NCBI RefSeq assembly: GCF_029223885.1
Contig: NZ_CP119409.1
Location: 2,506,001-2,570,000 of the forward strand
Source of the DNA: Pararhizobium gei
Lineage (GTDB): Bacteria; Pseudomonadota; Alphaproteobacteria; Rhizobiales; Rhizobiaceae
Direction of reading: 5' to 3'
DNA length: 64,000 bases
Below the pieces are notes generated by a model. It made no database searches, was not told where the DNA came from, and saw nothing but the letters and a program-made list of their open reading frames with translations. Positions 34,527 through 44,700 of this stretch are shown piece by piece (within the stretch, counting starts at the first letter, position 1; every line of letters begins with the position of its first letter). Made by a program: the position numbers and the translations under genes.

Positions 34527-35510
34527 ATGAAAAGCTCGCTTAAAGTAGCCGTCGAACATTTCCCGATCGCGGGAAGCTTCACAATTTCACGCGGCAGCAA
34601 GACCTCCGCTTCGGTCGTCACCTGTGAGATCGGAACTGGCAATAATAGCGGCAGGGGAGAATGCGTTCCCTATGGCCGCTACGGCGAAACAATCGATAGC
34701 GTGGTGGCGGAAATCGAGGCCGCCCGCGTCGCAATCGAAGCAGGTATCGATAGGCCGGGCTTGCTGGCGGCCATGAATCCGGGCGCGGCGCGCAACGCCG
34801 TGGATTGCGCGCTCTGGGATCTCGCCGCGAAATCCACCGGCCGCCCCGCCTTCGCACTGGCCGGGCTTTCCGATCCCCTGCCCCTGACGACCGCCTATAC
34901 GATCTCGCTCGGTGAGCCCGACATCATGGCGGCACAGGCGGCGGCGCAGAGCCATAGGGCGCTTTTGAAGGTCAAGGTGGGAACCGCCGACGACACGTCC
35001 CGCATCCGCGCCGTGCGCGCAGCAGCGCCCGGCAGCGTCCTCATTCTCGACGCCAACGAGGGCTGGACCGAGGACAATATCGCCGCGCATTTCGCCGTCT
35101 GTGTCGAAACGCGCATCGCGCTGATCGAGCAGCCGCTTCCGGCCGGGCGCGATTCGGCCCTGGCCTCCATCGCCCGCCCCGTTCCGGTCTGCGCCGACGA
35201 AAGCGTCCATAAGACCGACGACTTGTCGGAACTCGCAGGGCTCTACGACGCGGTGAACATCAAGCTCGACAAGACCGGCGGCCTCACGGAAGCGTTGCGC
35301 ATGCGGGACGCCGCCCGGGCGCTTGGCCTGAAGATCATGGTCGGCTGCATGGTCGGAACGTCGCTGGGCATGGCGCCGGCCGTGCTTCTGGCTCAGGGCG
35401 CGGATTTCGTCGATCTCGACGGCCCGCTGCTTCTGGCCCGCGACCGGGAACCCGGCCTGCGCTACGATGCCTCGCTGGTCTATCCGCCGCGTCCGGATCT
35501 CTGGGGCTGA
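34527..35510 (+). CDS. dgcA: enolase-superfamily dipeptide epimerase / N-acetyl-Glu racemase
   Basis: The 327-residue protein has the enolase-superfamily barrel: LKVKVG with the catalytic Lys pair, LILDANEGW, EQPLP, ADESVH and INIKLDKTGG with the second catalytic Lys. This matches L-Ala-D/L-Glu epimerases and the rhizobial proteins named DgcA (N-acetyl-D-Glu racemase). Peptidoglycan-peptide or D-Glu recycling is the likely pathway. AGGAG six bases before the ATG at 34527 decides the start. Its 3' end overlaps the convergent MFS gene by 31 bases. Confidence 0.85.
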   Translation: MKSSLKVAVEHFPIAGSFTISRGSKTSASVVTCEIGTGNNSGRGECVPYGRYGETIDSVVAEIEAARVAIEAGIDRPGLLAAMNPGAARNAVDCALWDLAAKSTGRPAFALAGLSDPLPLTTAYTISLGEPDIMAAQAAAQSHRALLKVKVGTADDTSRIRAVRAAAPGSVLILDANEGWTEDNIAAHFAVCVETRIALIEQPLPAGRDSALASIARPVPVCADESVHKTDDLSELAGLYDAVNIKLDKTGGLTEALRMRDAARALGLKIMVGCMVGTSLGMAPAVLLAQGADFVDLDGPLLLARDREPGLRYDASLVYPPRPDLWG

Positions 35511-36682
35511 AGCATCCAGGCGGCCAAAGCGGCGCCGCATCCGGCCAGGGCGACGACGGACATGGAATAGAACCCGTCCACGCCGAAGCGGGTGTAGAAA
35601 TAGCCCGAGGTAAAGGTGAAAATCGCCGTGAAGACCCCAGTATAGAAGAAATAGAGCCCCTGCGCCGAGGCCTCCTGCTCCTCCGGCACGCGCTGAACCA
35701 GCATGTTTTGCATCCCCGTGTGCATGATCGCATAGGTAAAGGCGTGAAAACACTGGAGCGCGAAATAACCCCAGAAGCCGATATCCATCGGGAAAATGAC
35801 CCAGCGGACGACGGCAAGCCAGCAGCCGGTGAAGATCATCGTCCACAGGCTGAAGCGCCGGATGATCATCCGGGCGCAAAAGAACATTGCGACTTCGGCA
35901 GCGACGCCGGCGCTCCAGAGAAGCCCGATCTCGGTGCCGCTGAAGCCGATATGCTGCCAGTAGATAGCCGAGAAGGCGAACAGCATCGCATGACTGCCGT
36001 TGATCAGCGTCACGCCAACCAGGAGCAGTTGCAGATCGGGTTTTCTGAGTGCTTTCGGCGGCGCCTCGGTCAGGGTCGTCAGTGTCGAGGGACGGCGCGG
36101 GCGCCCGACGCGCGGGGCGAGAAAGGTGAGCAGGATCATCAGCGCGAAGCCGCCCGCCATGGCCGGCAGCACCATCCCGCCGCCATAGATGCCGATCAAG
36201 GCGCCGCCCAGCATCGTCGCACCGATGAAGGCGATCGATCCCCACAGGCGCATCATCGCGTAATCGAAACCCCAGCGCCGCACACCGGTCAGCGCGATCG
36301 CCTCGACGATCGGCACATAGGGCGAGTAAACCGCGCCCTGCAGCGCATAGATGATGAGCACGCACCAGAAACTGGGGGAAACGAACAGCGCAAGCGCCGT
36401 GAAAAACGAGAGAACCGCCGACCAGATCAGCACTTCCGCGCGCTCGCCGATCCTGTCCGCAAGGACGCCGACCAGCGGAGCGGTCACCACGCGCACGAAC
36501 ATCGGCACGGACAGGATGATGCCGATTTCCAGATCGTTCAACGACAGCGTACTCAGCCACACCGGAAAATACGGCATTGCAAAGCCATTGACGATCAACG
36601 GCGCACAGAAAAGCAGGGCAATGCGCGGCACGAAATAAGCCGGCGCATCCTCGCGATAGGAAGGCGGAGACGCGGGAATCAT
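35480..36682 (-). CDS. MFS transporter (LacY/nucleoside symporter-like)
   Basis: The 400-residue protein has about twelve membrane helices in two six-helix halves separated by a basic loop (APRVGRPRRPSTLTTLTEAPPKALRK). The N-terminal GFAMPYFPVWL and loop GVLADRIGER resemble the MFS_1_like group (HcaT/PucC relatives). Substrate is unknown. It converges with the dgcA-like gene and overlaps its 3' end, so a role in D-amino acid or muropeptide uptake is possible but not shown. Confidence 0.85.
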   Translation of the reverse strand: MIPASPPSYREDAPAYFVPRIALLFCAPLIVNGFAMPYFPVWLSTLSLNDLEIGIILSVPMFVRVVTAPLVGVLADRIGERAEVLIWSAVLSFFTALALFVSPSFWCVLIIYALQGAVYSPYVPIVEAIALTGVRRWGFDYAMMRLWGSIAFIGATMLGGALIGIYGGGMVLPAMAGGFALMILLTFLAPRVGRPRRPSTLTTLTEAPPKALRKPDLQLLLVGVTLINGSHAMLFAFSAIYWQHIGFSGTEIGLLWSAGVAAEVAMFFCARMIIRRFSLWTMIFTGCWLAVVRWVIFPMDIGFWGYFALQCFHAFTYAIMHTGMQNMLVQRVPEEQEASAQGLYFFYTGVFTAIFTFTSGYFYTRFGVDGFYSMSVVALAGCGAALAAWMLQPQRSGRGG

Positions 36683-36773
36683 GAAGGGACCTATGAACGA
36701 AGCCCGACGATTACCACGACGACTTGAAGCCGCACCATAAGCGAGATTTCACGACAGCCCGGAAGGCGGATTT

Positions 36774-37607
36774 TTAAGCAGCCTGTTGCGAAAGTGCCCG
36801 TGCCAGCAAAGTGTCGATGGCAACGCCCTCGTCGGGCGCGGCGGCGACACCGCTCAACTGCCGCCAGGTGATCAATTCCATGCGCCCGTCGTGGTGCTCG
36901 ACCACAGCCGTGCAGCTTTCCACCCAGTCGCCCGTATTGATGTAGCGAACCCCGTCGATATCCTCGATCACTGCGTGATGAATATGGCCGCAGATCACCC
37001 CGTCGGCGTTTTCTTTACGCGCCTCTTCGGCGACGACGCGCTGGAACTCGCCGATGAAGTTGACGGCATGCTTGACCTGCAGCTTAGCCCAGGCCGAAAA
37101 CGACCAATAGGGCATGCCGAGCCGCCGGCGGATCGCCGACAGGCCGATATTGATGACGATCGCTGTGTCATAGGCCCAGTCGCCGAGATAGGCGAGCAGG
37201 CGCGCATTGCGCACCACCACGTCGAACTCGTCGCCGTGCAGGACGAGATATCGCAAGCCATCGGCGCTCTCGTGAATATAGCGCTGCGCAACCTCTATGC
37301 CGCCGAAATGAACGCCGGGAAAATCCCTCAGGAATTCGTCGTGATTGCCGGGAATGTAGATGATTCGGGTTCCCTTGCGCGCTTTGCGCAACAGTTTCTG
37401 GACGACGTCGTTGCAGGATTGCGGCCAGTACCAGCTGCGCTTTAGGCGCCAGCCATCGACAATGTCGCCCACCAGCACGATGGTCTCGGCGTCGGTGACG
37501 CGCAGGAAATCGAGGAGATAGTCCGTCTTTGCAGCTTTCGATCCCAGATGAACGTCTGATATGAAGATTGTCCTGAAGCGGCTGACGGCTTGATCTTTCT
37601 CGGTCAT
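36774..37607 (-). CDS. LpxH-like metallophosphoesterase (UDP-2,3-diacylglucosamine diphosphatase family)
   Basis: All five metallophosphoesterase blocks are present in this 277-residue protein: ISDVHLG, VGDIVDGW, GNHDEF, HGDEFD and CGHIHH. The layout, with a long amphipathic insertion after HGDEFD, resembles the UDP-2,3-diacylglucosamine hydrolase family that makes lipid X for lipid A. Many alphaproteobacteria use LpxI instead, so a different phospholipid or nucleotide substrate is possible. It is divergent from the malic enzyme gene. Confidence 0.8.
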   Translation of the reverse strand: MTEKDQAVSRFRTIFISDVHLGSKAAKTDYLLDFLRVTDAETIVLVGDIVDGWRLKRSWYWPQSCNDVVQKLLRKARKGTRIIYIPGNHDEFLRDFPGVHFGGIEVAQRYIHESADGLRYLVLHGDEFDVVVRNARLLAYLGDWAYDTAIVINIGLSAIRRRLGMPYWSFSAWAKLQVKHAVNFIGEFQRVVAEEARKENADGVICGHIHHAVIEDIDGVRYINTGDWVESCTAVVEHHDGRMELITWRQLSGVAAAPDEGVAIDTLLARALSQQAA

Positions 37608-37807
37608 GTTGCCTCACGGGTCTGTCGGGCTTGTTTCGATCCTGTCAAAATCAGACTCTTGTTTCAGGAGAATGACAGCCGGCGCGCGCGCGCCGCCATG
37701 CTTTGCGCCGGACAGGACTGCAACCGCTCGCGAACCGACCGTTCGAAACTATACGCCACGAAATTTTCGTGCAAAAAGAGCCGCCACGACAAGCGAGGAA
37801 CACGATC

Positions 37808-40120
37808 ATGAGCAGTGGCGACAAAACCAGGAACCCCACGGTTCCCGCAAGCGGCGATCTGGACGAGCAAGCCCTGTTCTTTCATCGCTATCCGCGCCCC
37901 GGCAAGCTCGAGATCCAGCCGACCAAGCCGCTGGGGAACCAGCGCGACCTGGCGCTCGCCTACTCGCCGGGCGTGGCGGCACCCTGCCTCGCCATTCGCG
38001 ACGATCCGTCGAAAGCTGCCGATTACACGGCCCGCGCCAATCTGGTTGCCGTCATATCCAACGGAACGGCGGTTCTCGGCCTTGGCAATATCGGTCCGCT
38101 CGCCTCGAAGCCGGTGATGGAGGGCAAGGCCGTCCTGTTCAAGAAATTCGCCGGCATCGATGTTTTCGACATCGAGATCGATGCGCCCGAGGTCGACCAG
38201 ATGGTCAATGTCGTTTCGGCGCTCGAGCCGACCTTCGGCGGCATCAATCTGGAAGACATCAAGGCGCCGGAATGTTTCGAGGTCGAGCGCCGTCTTCGCG
38301 AAAAGATGGATATTCCCGTCTTCCACGACGATCAGCACGGAACGGCGATCATCGTCGCGGCGGCCGTCCTGAACGGTCTGGAGCTAGCCGGCAAGGATAT
38401 CGCCAAGGCGAAGATCGTCGCATCCGGCGCGGGTGCTGCGGCGCTTGCCTGCCTCAACCTGCTCGTCACACTTGGTGCGCGGCGCGAAAACATCTGGGTG
38501 CACGACCTCGAAGGCCTCGTCTATATCGGCCGCGAAGTGCTGATGGACGAGTGGAAGTCGGTTTATGCCCAGGACAGCGACAACCGCGTTCTCGCCGACA
38601 GCATTGCCGGTGCCGACGTGTTCCTTGGCCTGTCCGCTGCCGGCGTGCTGAAGCCCGAGCTTCTCGTGCAGATGGCGGAAAAACCGCTGATCATGGCGCT
38701 CGCCAATCCGAACCCGGAGATCATGCCGGAGCTTGCCCGCGCTGCCCGCCCGGACGCGATGATCTGTACCGGCCGCTCCGACTTTCCCAACCAGGTCAAC
38801 AATGTCCTGTGTTTCCCCTATATCTTTCGCGGCGCGCTGGACTGCGGTGCCCGCACGATCAACGAGGAGATGAAGATGGCCGCGGTGCGCGCCATCGCGG
38901 CGCTCGCCCGCGAAGAACCGTCGGACGTCGCCGCCCGCGCCTATTCCGGCGAAACCCCCGTCTTCGGCCCGGACTACCTCATCCCCTCGCCCTTCGACCA
39001 GCGGCTGATCCTGCGCATCGCGCCGGCCGTGGCGAAGGCTGCGGCCGAAAGCGGCGTCGCCAACCGGCCGATCGCTGATTTCGACGCCTATCTGGATCAG
39101 CTCAACCGCTTTGTCTTCCGCTCCGGCTTCATCATGAAGCCGATCTTCGTCGCCGCCAAGAATGCGCAAAAAAACCGCGTGATCTTTTCCGAAGGCGAGG
39201 ACGAGCGCGTTCTCCGCGCCGCCCAGGTGCTTCTCGAGGAAGGCACTGCCCGTCCCATCCTGATCGGTCGCCCGCAGATCATCGAGACGCGCCTCAAGCG
39301 TTATGGGTTGCGCATCCGTCCCGATGTCGATTTCGAAGTCGTCAACCCCGAAGGAGACCCCCGCTATCGCGGTTACGTCGATGAATATTTCGCGCTGGTC
39401 GGCCGCCTCGGAGTCATTCCGGAAGCCGCACGAACCATCGTCAGAACCAACCAGACGGTGATTGGCGCGCTTGCCGTTCGCCGCGGCGACGCCGACGCCC
39501 TGATCTGCGGTGTCGAAGGCCGCTACAGCGCCCATCTGCGCGCGGTCTCCCAGATCATCGGCAAACGCGACGGCGTTCTCGACTTCTCCGCACTCAGCCT
39601 TCTGATCTCCCAGCGCGGCGCGACGTTCCTCACCGATACCTACGTGACCTTCAACCCGACGGCCGAGGAAATTGCCCAGAATACCGTGATGGCTGCACAG
39701 GAAATCCGCCGTTTCGGCATAACGCCGCGCGCAGCACTTGTGTCGCATTCGAATTTCGGATCACGGGACTCAGAGAGCGCCTTCAAGATGCGCCGGGCCA
39801 TACAGTTGGTGCGGGAACTGGCGCCGGATCTGGAGGCGGACGGCGAAATGCATGGCGATTCCGCCATATCCGAAATCCTGCGCAAGCGGGTCATGCCAGA
39901 CAGCACGCTGCACGGCGAGGCGAACCTGCTTGTCTTCCCCAATCTTGACGCCGCCAATATCACGCTGGGCGTCGTCAAGACCATGACGGACAGCCTTCAT
40001 GTCGGCCCGATTCTGCTTGGCACGGCGTTGCCCGCTCACATCCTGTCGCCGTCGGTGACCTCGCGCGGTGTCGTCAACATGGCGGCCCTTGCCGTCGTCG
40101 AAGCCTCCTACCCGGCTTGA
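37808..40120 (+). CDS. maeB: NADP-dependent malic enzyme with phosphotransacetylase-like C-domain
   Basis: Malic enzyme converts malate to pyruvate. The 770-residue protein has the catalytic domain (about 15-430; [43 protein letters not shown]) and a C-terminal phosphotransacetylase-like domain (about 440-770; [28 protein letters not shown]), the fused layout of rhizobial DME/TME. GAGGAACACGATC before the ATG at 37808 supports this start over the open frame upstream. NAD or NADP preference cannot be read from sequence alone. Confidence 0.93.
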   Translation: MSSGDKTRNPTVPASGDLDEQALFFHRYPRPGKLEIQPTKPLGNQRDLALAYSPGVAAPCLAIRDDPSKAADYTARANLVAVISNGTAVLGLGNIGPLASKPVMEGKAVLFKKFAGIDVFDIEIDAPEVDQMVNVVSALEPTFGGINLEDIKAPECFEVERRLREKMDIPVFHDDQHGTAIIVAAAVLNGLELAGKDIAKAKIVASGAGAAALACLNLLVTLGARRENIWVHDLEGLVYIGREVLMDEWKSVYAQDSDNRVLADSIAGADVFLGLSAAGVLKPELLVQMAEKPLIMALANPNPEIMPELARAARPDAMICTGRSDFPNQVNNVLCFPYIFRGALDCGARTINEEMKMAAVRAIAALAREEPSDVAARAYSGETPVFGPDYLIPSPFDQRLILRIAPAVAKAAAESGVANRPIADFDAYLDQLNRFVFRSGFIMKPIFVAAKNAQKNRVIFSEGEDERVLRAAQVLLEEGTARPILIGRPQIIETRLKRYGLRIRPDVDFEVVNPEGDPRYRGYVDEYFALVGRLGVIPEAARTIVRTNQTVIGALAVRRGDADALICGVEGRYSAHLRAVSQIIGKRDGVLDFSALSLLISQRGATFLTDTYVTFNPTAEEIAQNTVMAAQEIRRFGITPRAALVSHSNFGSRDSESAFKMRRAIQLVRELAPDLEADGEMHGDSAISEILRKRVMPDSTLHGEANLLVFPNLDAANITLGVVKTMTDSLHVGPILLGTALPAHILSPSVTSRGVVNMAALAVVEASYPA

Positions 40121-40334
40121 TTTCTTCCGGGCGGTCCCTGTGGCTGCCCGGTCTGTTCCAGCCACCGGTGCCGGCGTTGCGGCACTTCCGCCACGCACAA
40201 AAATTATCCGGCTCTCGCGTTAACGCTGAAAGCCGAAGCGCATTGTGCGGGCATGGATTGGCGCTATGATGAACTCGGGTGGACATGCAGCGCAACCCTG
40301 CTTGCTCCGTCCGGTTTTCGATAGGCGAGAGAAT

Positions 40335-41405
40335 ATGATGATCCGTTCGCTTCGCGCGGCGGTGCTGATGGCGCCGCTTGTCATGGTCATGACGACCGCA
40401 GCCGACGCTTCGACGGTATGTGAGCGGCTGAACGCGCAACTGTCCAATTTGCCCCGGACGATTGGCTGGAATACCAGTCTCAGGGACTATTCCGGTGCGA
40501 TTTTCCGCCAGAACCTCGACATCCGCAAAGCGCGCAGCGAGCGCCGCAGCCTCGGCTGCAGTTCCGGCAGCGTGATTATCGTCAATGGCTACAACGAGGA
40601 AGCCTGCGCTGCCATTGAAGGCAGCATCGCCCGCATGGAGGCGGAACTCGACGATCTGAAGGCCCGTCGCGAAGAGGTCGCCACAGGCGGCGAAACCGAC
40701 ATGGTCCGCCGGCGCATTCTGGCGGCGCTCGAAACCCACGGCTGCGCCGACGAACAGGACCAGTTGTTAAGCGCAGCGGCAGAACAGCCGGAAACCCACC
40801 GCAATATCATCGAAGATTTGCCGCCGATCGGCGAGGATCGGCCGATATTGCGCGGCAGCAGCGACATTGTCGATTTCAGCCTCGATGGCGAAGCCTATGA
40901 CGGAAATCTTCGGACCATGTGCGTGCGCACCTGCGACGGCGCTTTTTTCCCCATTTCATCGAACGCCTCGCCTGCGGACTTCCAGCGCGATGCCGAGGCC
41001 TGCCAGCGGCGCTGCCCCGGCACCGAGACGGCGCTTTATTACCATGTGCTGGAAACCGAAGAAGCCGACCAGATGATCTCTGCTGCAACAGGCGAACCCT
41101 ATGCCGACTTGCCGACCGCCTTCATCTACAAGACCCGTGATGTGAGCCGACCCGGCCAATGCGGCTGCGCGCCGGTCAAGCCTGTTGTCGCCAACCAGAG
41201 CACACCGTCGCAGAAGAGCATCGTGCAGATCAGGACGCGCCAGCCGGACAAGAAGCAGGTTCAGCCGATCATTGCCGAGCGCCCCTACGACCCCGCCAAC
41301 AGCAAGGTCAGGGTCGTCGGCCCGAGCTTCCTTCCAGCCCAGGAATCGGCCATAGACCTCAGGCATCCCACCGGGCCGGGCTACCAGCAATTGCAAACCA
41401 ACTGA
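40335..41405 (+). CDS. secreted DUF2865-domain protein
   Basis: The 356-residue protein has a signal peptide (hydrophobic residues about 8-25), a helical Arg/Glu-rich region, and the DUF2865 block around residues 190-300 (LRTMCVRTCDGAFFPIS, then CQRRCPG and GQCGC), with several Cys likely to form disulfides. The family is common in Rhizobiales and has no known function. GGCGAGAGAAT before the ATG is an acceptable ribosome binding site; the second ATG is the next codon. It is monocistronic. Confidence 0.8.
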   Translation: MMIRSLRAAVLMAPLVMVMTTAADASTVCERLNAQLSNLPRTIGWNTSLRDYSGAIFRQNLDIRKARSERRSLGCSSGSVIIVNGYNEEACAAIEGSIARMEAELDDLKARREEVATGGETDMVRRRILAALETHGCADEQDQLLSAAAEQPETHRNIIEDLPPIGEDRPILRGSSDIVDFSLDGEAYDGNLRTMCVRTCDGAFFPISSNASPADFQRDAEACQRRCPGTETALYYHVLETEEADQMISAATGEPYADLPTAFIYKTRDVSRPGQCGCAPVKPVVANQSTPSQKSIVQIRTRQPDKKQVQPIIAERPYDPANSKVRVVGPSFLPAQESAIDLRHPTGPGYQQLQTN

Positions 41406-41450
41406 ACTTGAGGCTTGCCCCGGCCGTTTCGTCCGGCAATGTCGGGACGC

Positions 41451-42272
41451 TCAGAGAGCGGCAACCGGATGCGGTGACCCGTCATAGGCGCCCCAGATCG
41501 ACTGGTCGAAACAGATCATCGATCCCGTCATCAGCCCAGATTCGGTTGAGGAAAGATAGGCACAGGCGCGCGCCACCTCGGCAGGATCGACCAGCCGCCC
41601 GAAGGGCTGGCCCGCCGCCGCCGCCTCCAGCCAGTCGGAGGGGGCGCCGTGAAATTCGCGCTGGATGCGGTCCTCGCCTTCCGACGCCATCCAGCCGATG
41701 TTGAGGCCGTTCACCCGGATGCGATTGCGCAGAACCGCATAGGCGGTGTTTTTGGTCAGGGTCTCCAGCGCACCCTTCGAGGCGCAATAGGCGGCGATGA
41801 ACGGCTGGCCGGCCATGGCCGACATCGAGCCAATATTGACGATCGTGCCCTCCGTTTTCTCCCGGCGCATGAGTTTGATCACCTCCTGCATCAGGAAAAA
41901 CGGGGCGCGCACGTTGATGGCGAACATCCGGTCGAAAAGGGCCGGCGTCGTGTCGAGGATCGTGCCGCGATCGGTGATCGCCGCCGCATTGACCAGCGCG
42001 TCGACGCGCCCGAAGGCCTGATCGCATGCAGCCACGACCTTGCTCGCGTCTTCGACATCCGAGAGATCGGCCGGGACATAGATGACCCTGGTTCCGGTCG
42101 CGTTGCCGATCTCCGCTGCCTTGGCCTCGCCCTTGACCGCGTTACGGCCGCAAATGACGATGCCTGCCGCACCGCGCTCGGCAAACAAAGCGGCGATGGT
42201 TGCGCCCAGACCTTGCGTCCCGCCTGTGACGATCGCGATCTTGCCATCGAGCCGACCATGGTCCGTGCTCAT
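41451..42272 (-). CDS. short-chain dehydrogenase/reductase
   Basis: A classical 273-residue SDR: the cofactor motif TGGTQGLG near the N-terminus, NAAAITD, catalytic Ser in NIGSMSA and the YCASK Tyr-Lys pair. An Arg in VICGRN may favour NADP. GGGAGGATACA stands directly before the ATG at 42272. It follows the PhyH-type dioxygenase gene by 74 bases, so the two probably form an operon for a hydroxylation-oxidation step on an unknown substrate. Confidence 0.87.
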   Translation of the reverse strand: MSTDHGRLDGKIAIVTGGTQGLGATIAALFAERGAAGIVICGRNAVKGEAKAAEIGNATGTRVIYVPADLSDVEDASKVVAACDQAFGRVDALVNAAAITDRGTILDTTPALFDRMFAINVRAPFFLMQEVIKLMRREKTEGTIVNIGSMSAMAGQPFIAAYCASKGALETLTKNTAYAVLRNRIRVNGLNIGWMASEGEDRIQREFHGAPSDWLEAAAAGQPFGRLVDPAEVARACAYLSSTESGLMTGSMICFDQSIWGAYDGSPHPVAAL

Positions 42273-42346
42273 TGTATCCTCCCTGTCCTTTTGTTTGCGC
42301 CATAGCGTCCGGCGCCACGCAGGCGGCCATTGGCCGCCTCGTCCGT

Positions 42347-43540
42347 TCAACTCAGCTTTTTGTCGGCTTGCTCCGCCAGCGCCTGTTCGAAGGCATCCGC
42401 CGCCCACCCGCCGTCGAGCGCCTCCCGCATCAATTGTGCCTGCGTCTTCGGTGCGAGCCCGCCGATGGGTGGATCTCGATCGAGATTGGTGGGGAAGGAA
42501 TACCCTTCCGCACAGGCTGCAATGGCATTCTGCGCCTCCCACACCGTCAGTCGTTCGTCAGCCAGCATGGTCTTTATAGCGGGATAGAGCACCGTGCTCA
42601 TGCGCCCGCGATTGACCGTCTCCATGGCGCGGCCAAAGGCCGACGACACCTGCAGCAGGTTTGCCACCCGCTTGATATTCGCCGACCGGTTCGTGCCGGC
42701 GGCATGGAAGAGTGCCGGATTGAAGAAGACCAGATCGCCCTTTGACAGCGGCAACTGCACATGGTTGCGGTCGAAATAGTCGGAAAATTCCGGCCGCTTC
42801 AACGCGAGATAGCCGGGAACATAGGTCTGGCTATAGGGCAGGAACAGCGTGGGTCCGGTTTCGATCGGCATATCGCAATGGGCGACCGCCCCCTGCAGCG
42901 TCAGCACGGGCGACAGCCGGTGCACATGGGCCGGAAACCGTTCGATGATCGCTGGCGACTGGAAGCCGAGATGATAATCGCGGTGCGCCGATTGCGCCGC
43001 CCCGCCCGGATTGACCCGGTTCACCTGCGCCGTCATCTGGTAGCTCGGTCCAAGCCAGGCTTCGCTGGCAAGCGAGATAAGGCCGTTGCCGAAATAGGCG
43101 GCAAAATTTTCCGGATCTTTCAAGCAATGCTTTTCCAGCGAGTTCCAGATCCGGTCGTTCGCACCGGGCTTGGCAAAATGGTCGCCGCCGCCGCTATCGG
43201 TGCGACGCTGCTCCTCGATGATGGCTTCGAAGATCGCACTTGCTCCATCGATCACCGTCATATCGGTAAAAGCGCCTTTCAGAACAATGACGCCGGGACC
43301 GGTGGCGAAGGCCTCGCAGAATTCGGCCAGCACGGCGCGCCGCCCCTCCTCGTCCGCTGCCGCGCGCAACACGTCCGCCCCGTCATAGATCAGGATGTTC
43401 TTCTCGACCGCCGAGGCGAAGGGGTAATCCGAAAGCTCTGTCGTCCGTTTCACCTCGGCCTTGAAATCCTCCAGATCGCATGCAGCCTGCGTCAGCCATA
43501 CCCGGCCGGCGCGCAGTTCCAGAATATTGTCTGTTTTCAT
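42347..43540 (-). CDS. phytanoyl-CoA dioxygenase (PhyH) family protein
   Basis: The 397-residue protein is a predicted Fe(II)/2-oxoglutarate oxygenase. The iron ligands are visible as HRD in QSAHRDYHLGF and a distal His in NPALFHAAGTN, followed by Arg for 2-oxoglutarate. GGGAGGAAAACGGC precedes the ATG at 43540. It leads the operon with the SDR gene. Sugar, compatible-solute or secondary-metabolite substrates are all possible; a decayed LacI-type regulator on the other strand just upstream hints at former carbohydrate-type control. Confidence 0.82.
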   Translation of the reverse strand: MKTDNILELRAGRVWLTQAACDLEDFKAEVKRTTELSDYPFASAVEKNILIYDGADVLRAAADEEGRRAVLAEFCEAFATGPGVIVLKGAFTDMTVIDGASAIFEAIIEEQRRTDSGGGDHFAKPGANDRIWNSLEKHCLKDPENFAAYFGNGLISLASEAWLGPSYQMTAQVNRVNPGGAAQSAHRDYHLGFQSPAIIERFPAHVHRLSPVLTLQGAVAHCDMPIETGPTLFLPYSQTYVPGYLALKRPEFSDYFDRNHVQLPLSKGDLVFFNPALFHAAGTNRSANIKRVANLLQVSSAFGRAMETVNRGRMSTVLYPAIKTMLADERLTVWEAQNAIAACAEGYSFPTNLDRDPPIGGLAPKTQAQLMREALDGGWAADAFEQALAEQADKKLS

Positions 43541-43568
43541 GCCGTTTTCCTCCCGGCGGTGTTGGTCG

Positions 43569-43860
43569 ATGTCTGCACTATACGCGTCTGGAAAAGCTGA
43601 TATAGAGCAGGCACACATCAAAAACTATCGGAACGGACTTGGCATTGCGCACGCGTTTCCGGTCAAAGACATCGCATTTCAGGCCGGTCTCAGCATCACG
43701 ACCGTCGACCGCATACTGAACAGTCGAGAGGACGTGAGAAAAACGGAACTGCGCATGCGCGCCGACATCGGCGAATTCTCGCTGTCAAAAGACGCCCGAA
43801 CTCGACTTCAGCCGATTCTTTTTTGGCCGCGTCGAAAAGATCAACGCGTTCGTCGGTCTG
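43569..43860 (+). pseudogene. remnant of a LacI-family regulator
   Basis: From about 43650 the plus strand encodes FPVKDIAFQAGLSITTVDR and ILNSREDVRKTE, an unmistakable LacI-type helix-turn-helix and hinge start. The similarity stops near 43780; the frame then continues with unrelated residues into the antisense of the next gene and no periplasmic-binding-like effector domain follows. A likely original start is the ATG at 43569. Divergent placement next to the PhyH-SDR operon suggests it once controlled that operon. Confidence 0.72.
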
Positions 43861-43862
43861 GT

Positions 43863-44588
43863 TCAGCCAGAAACGAGCGCAATGCCGCGCCTGACACGCA
43901 CGAAGTCGCTGCCTTCCCGCGTTTCGATTTCGAGCGCCGGTTCTTTCAGCAAGACCTTCTTCAAGCTGACCGAGCCGTAGCGTTTTGGCTGAAAACCTGG
44001 ATCGACGACGCGCAGGGCGGCACCGAGCCTGCCGAGCGTAATCCAGCCGCCATTCCCGTTCAGTTTGCCGATCGCTGCCTGGACAAGCGGCAACAGGTCA
44101 GAGCCGGCGTGAACCGATGCCGGCCTGACCGGGGATTTGGCAACTGCCTGCGACGGTGTTTTGTTCGGGGCGCTCACGACATGAAACGCGGTGCAGCTTT
44201 GTCGAAACGAAACCGACGCGCGCTCGCCGCCAATACCGATCACACGCTTCCCAGCACCCCGCAGATGAACAGCGAGCGGCGTAAAGTCCGCATCTCCGGA
44301 AACGAGGCAAAACGTGTCTGCGCGGTCGGCTATCAAAAGCTCGACCGCATCAATGGTCATACGCATGTCGCCTGAATTCTTGCCCTTCGTCGGGCTGCAG
44401 ACCTGCACCGCATCAATCGCATGCAATGGGACCATTCCGAGCCAGCGGATGCCGCAGCCGCCCGCGAAGTCGCCATAGGCGCGCCGTATCGTCGTCGCGC
44501 CATGGGCGCTTACTGCGTCGAAAACCTGTTTCGCACAAGCAGCGGACAGATTTTCCGCATCAATCAAAACTGCGACCCGAGCCTGCAT
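43863..44588 (-). CDS. NYN-domain ribonuclease-like protein with C-terminal OST-HTH/LOTUS domain
   Basis: The N-terminal domain (about 1-145) carries the PIN-like acidic residues of NYN nucleases: VLIDAENL, YGDF and FCLVSGDADFTPL. After a linker, residues about 165-235 match an OST-HTH/LOTUS fold (WITLGRLGAALRVVDPGF, YGSVSLKKVL), an RNA-binding module. The 241-residue protein is therefore a predicted RNase with its own RNA-recognition domain; target unknown. GGGGAACAGG before the ATG at 44588 supports this start; another ATG lies five codons upstream. Confidence 0.83.
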   Translation of the reverse strand: MQARVAVLIDAENLSAACAKQVFDAVSAHGATTIRRAYGDFAGGCGIRWLGMVPLHAIDAVQVCSPTKGKNSGDMRMTIDAVELLIADRADTFCLVSGDADFTPLAVHLRGAGKRVIGIGGERASVSFRQSCTAFHVVSAPNKTPSQAVAKSPVRPASVHAGSDLLPLVQAAIGKLNGNGGWITLGRLGAALRVVDPGFQPKRYGSVSLKKVLLKEPALEIETREGSDFVRVRRGIALVSG

Positions 44589-44700
44589 GATCCTGTTCCC
44601 CATTGCAACGATTACACTGGGAAGAGCATGAACTACGCGCAAGCATCGAGACACAACCTTGGCGGGATATCGTTAATGCCCTCCTAGCGCATTCGTTAGA

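Noticed and set aside
34587..36560. A 657-codon minus-strand frame spanning the racemase and MFS genes
   Set aside because: It is a shadow in a different frame; the MFS and dgcA-like proteins in the other frames have clear family motifs.
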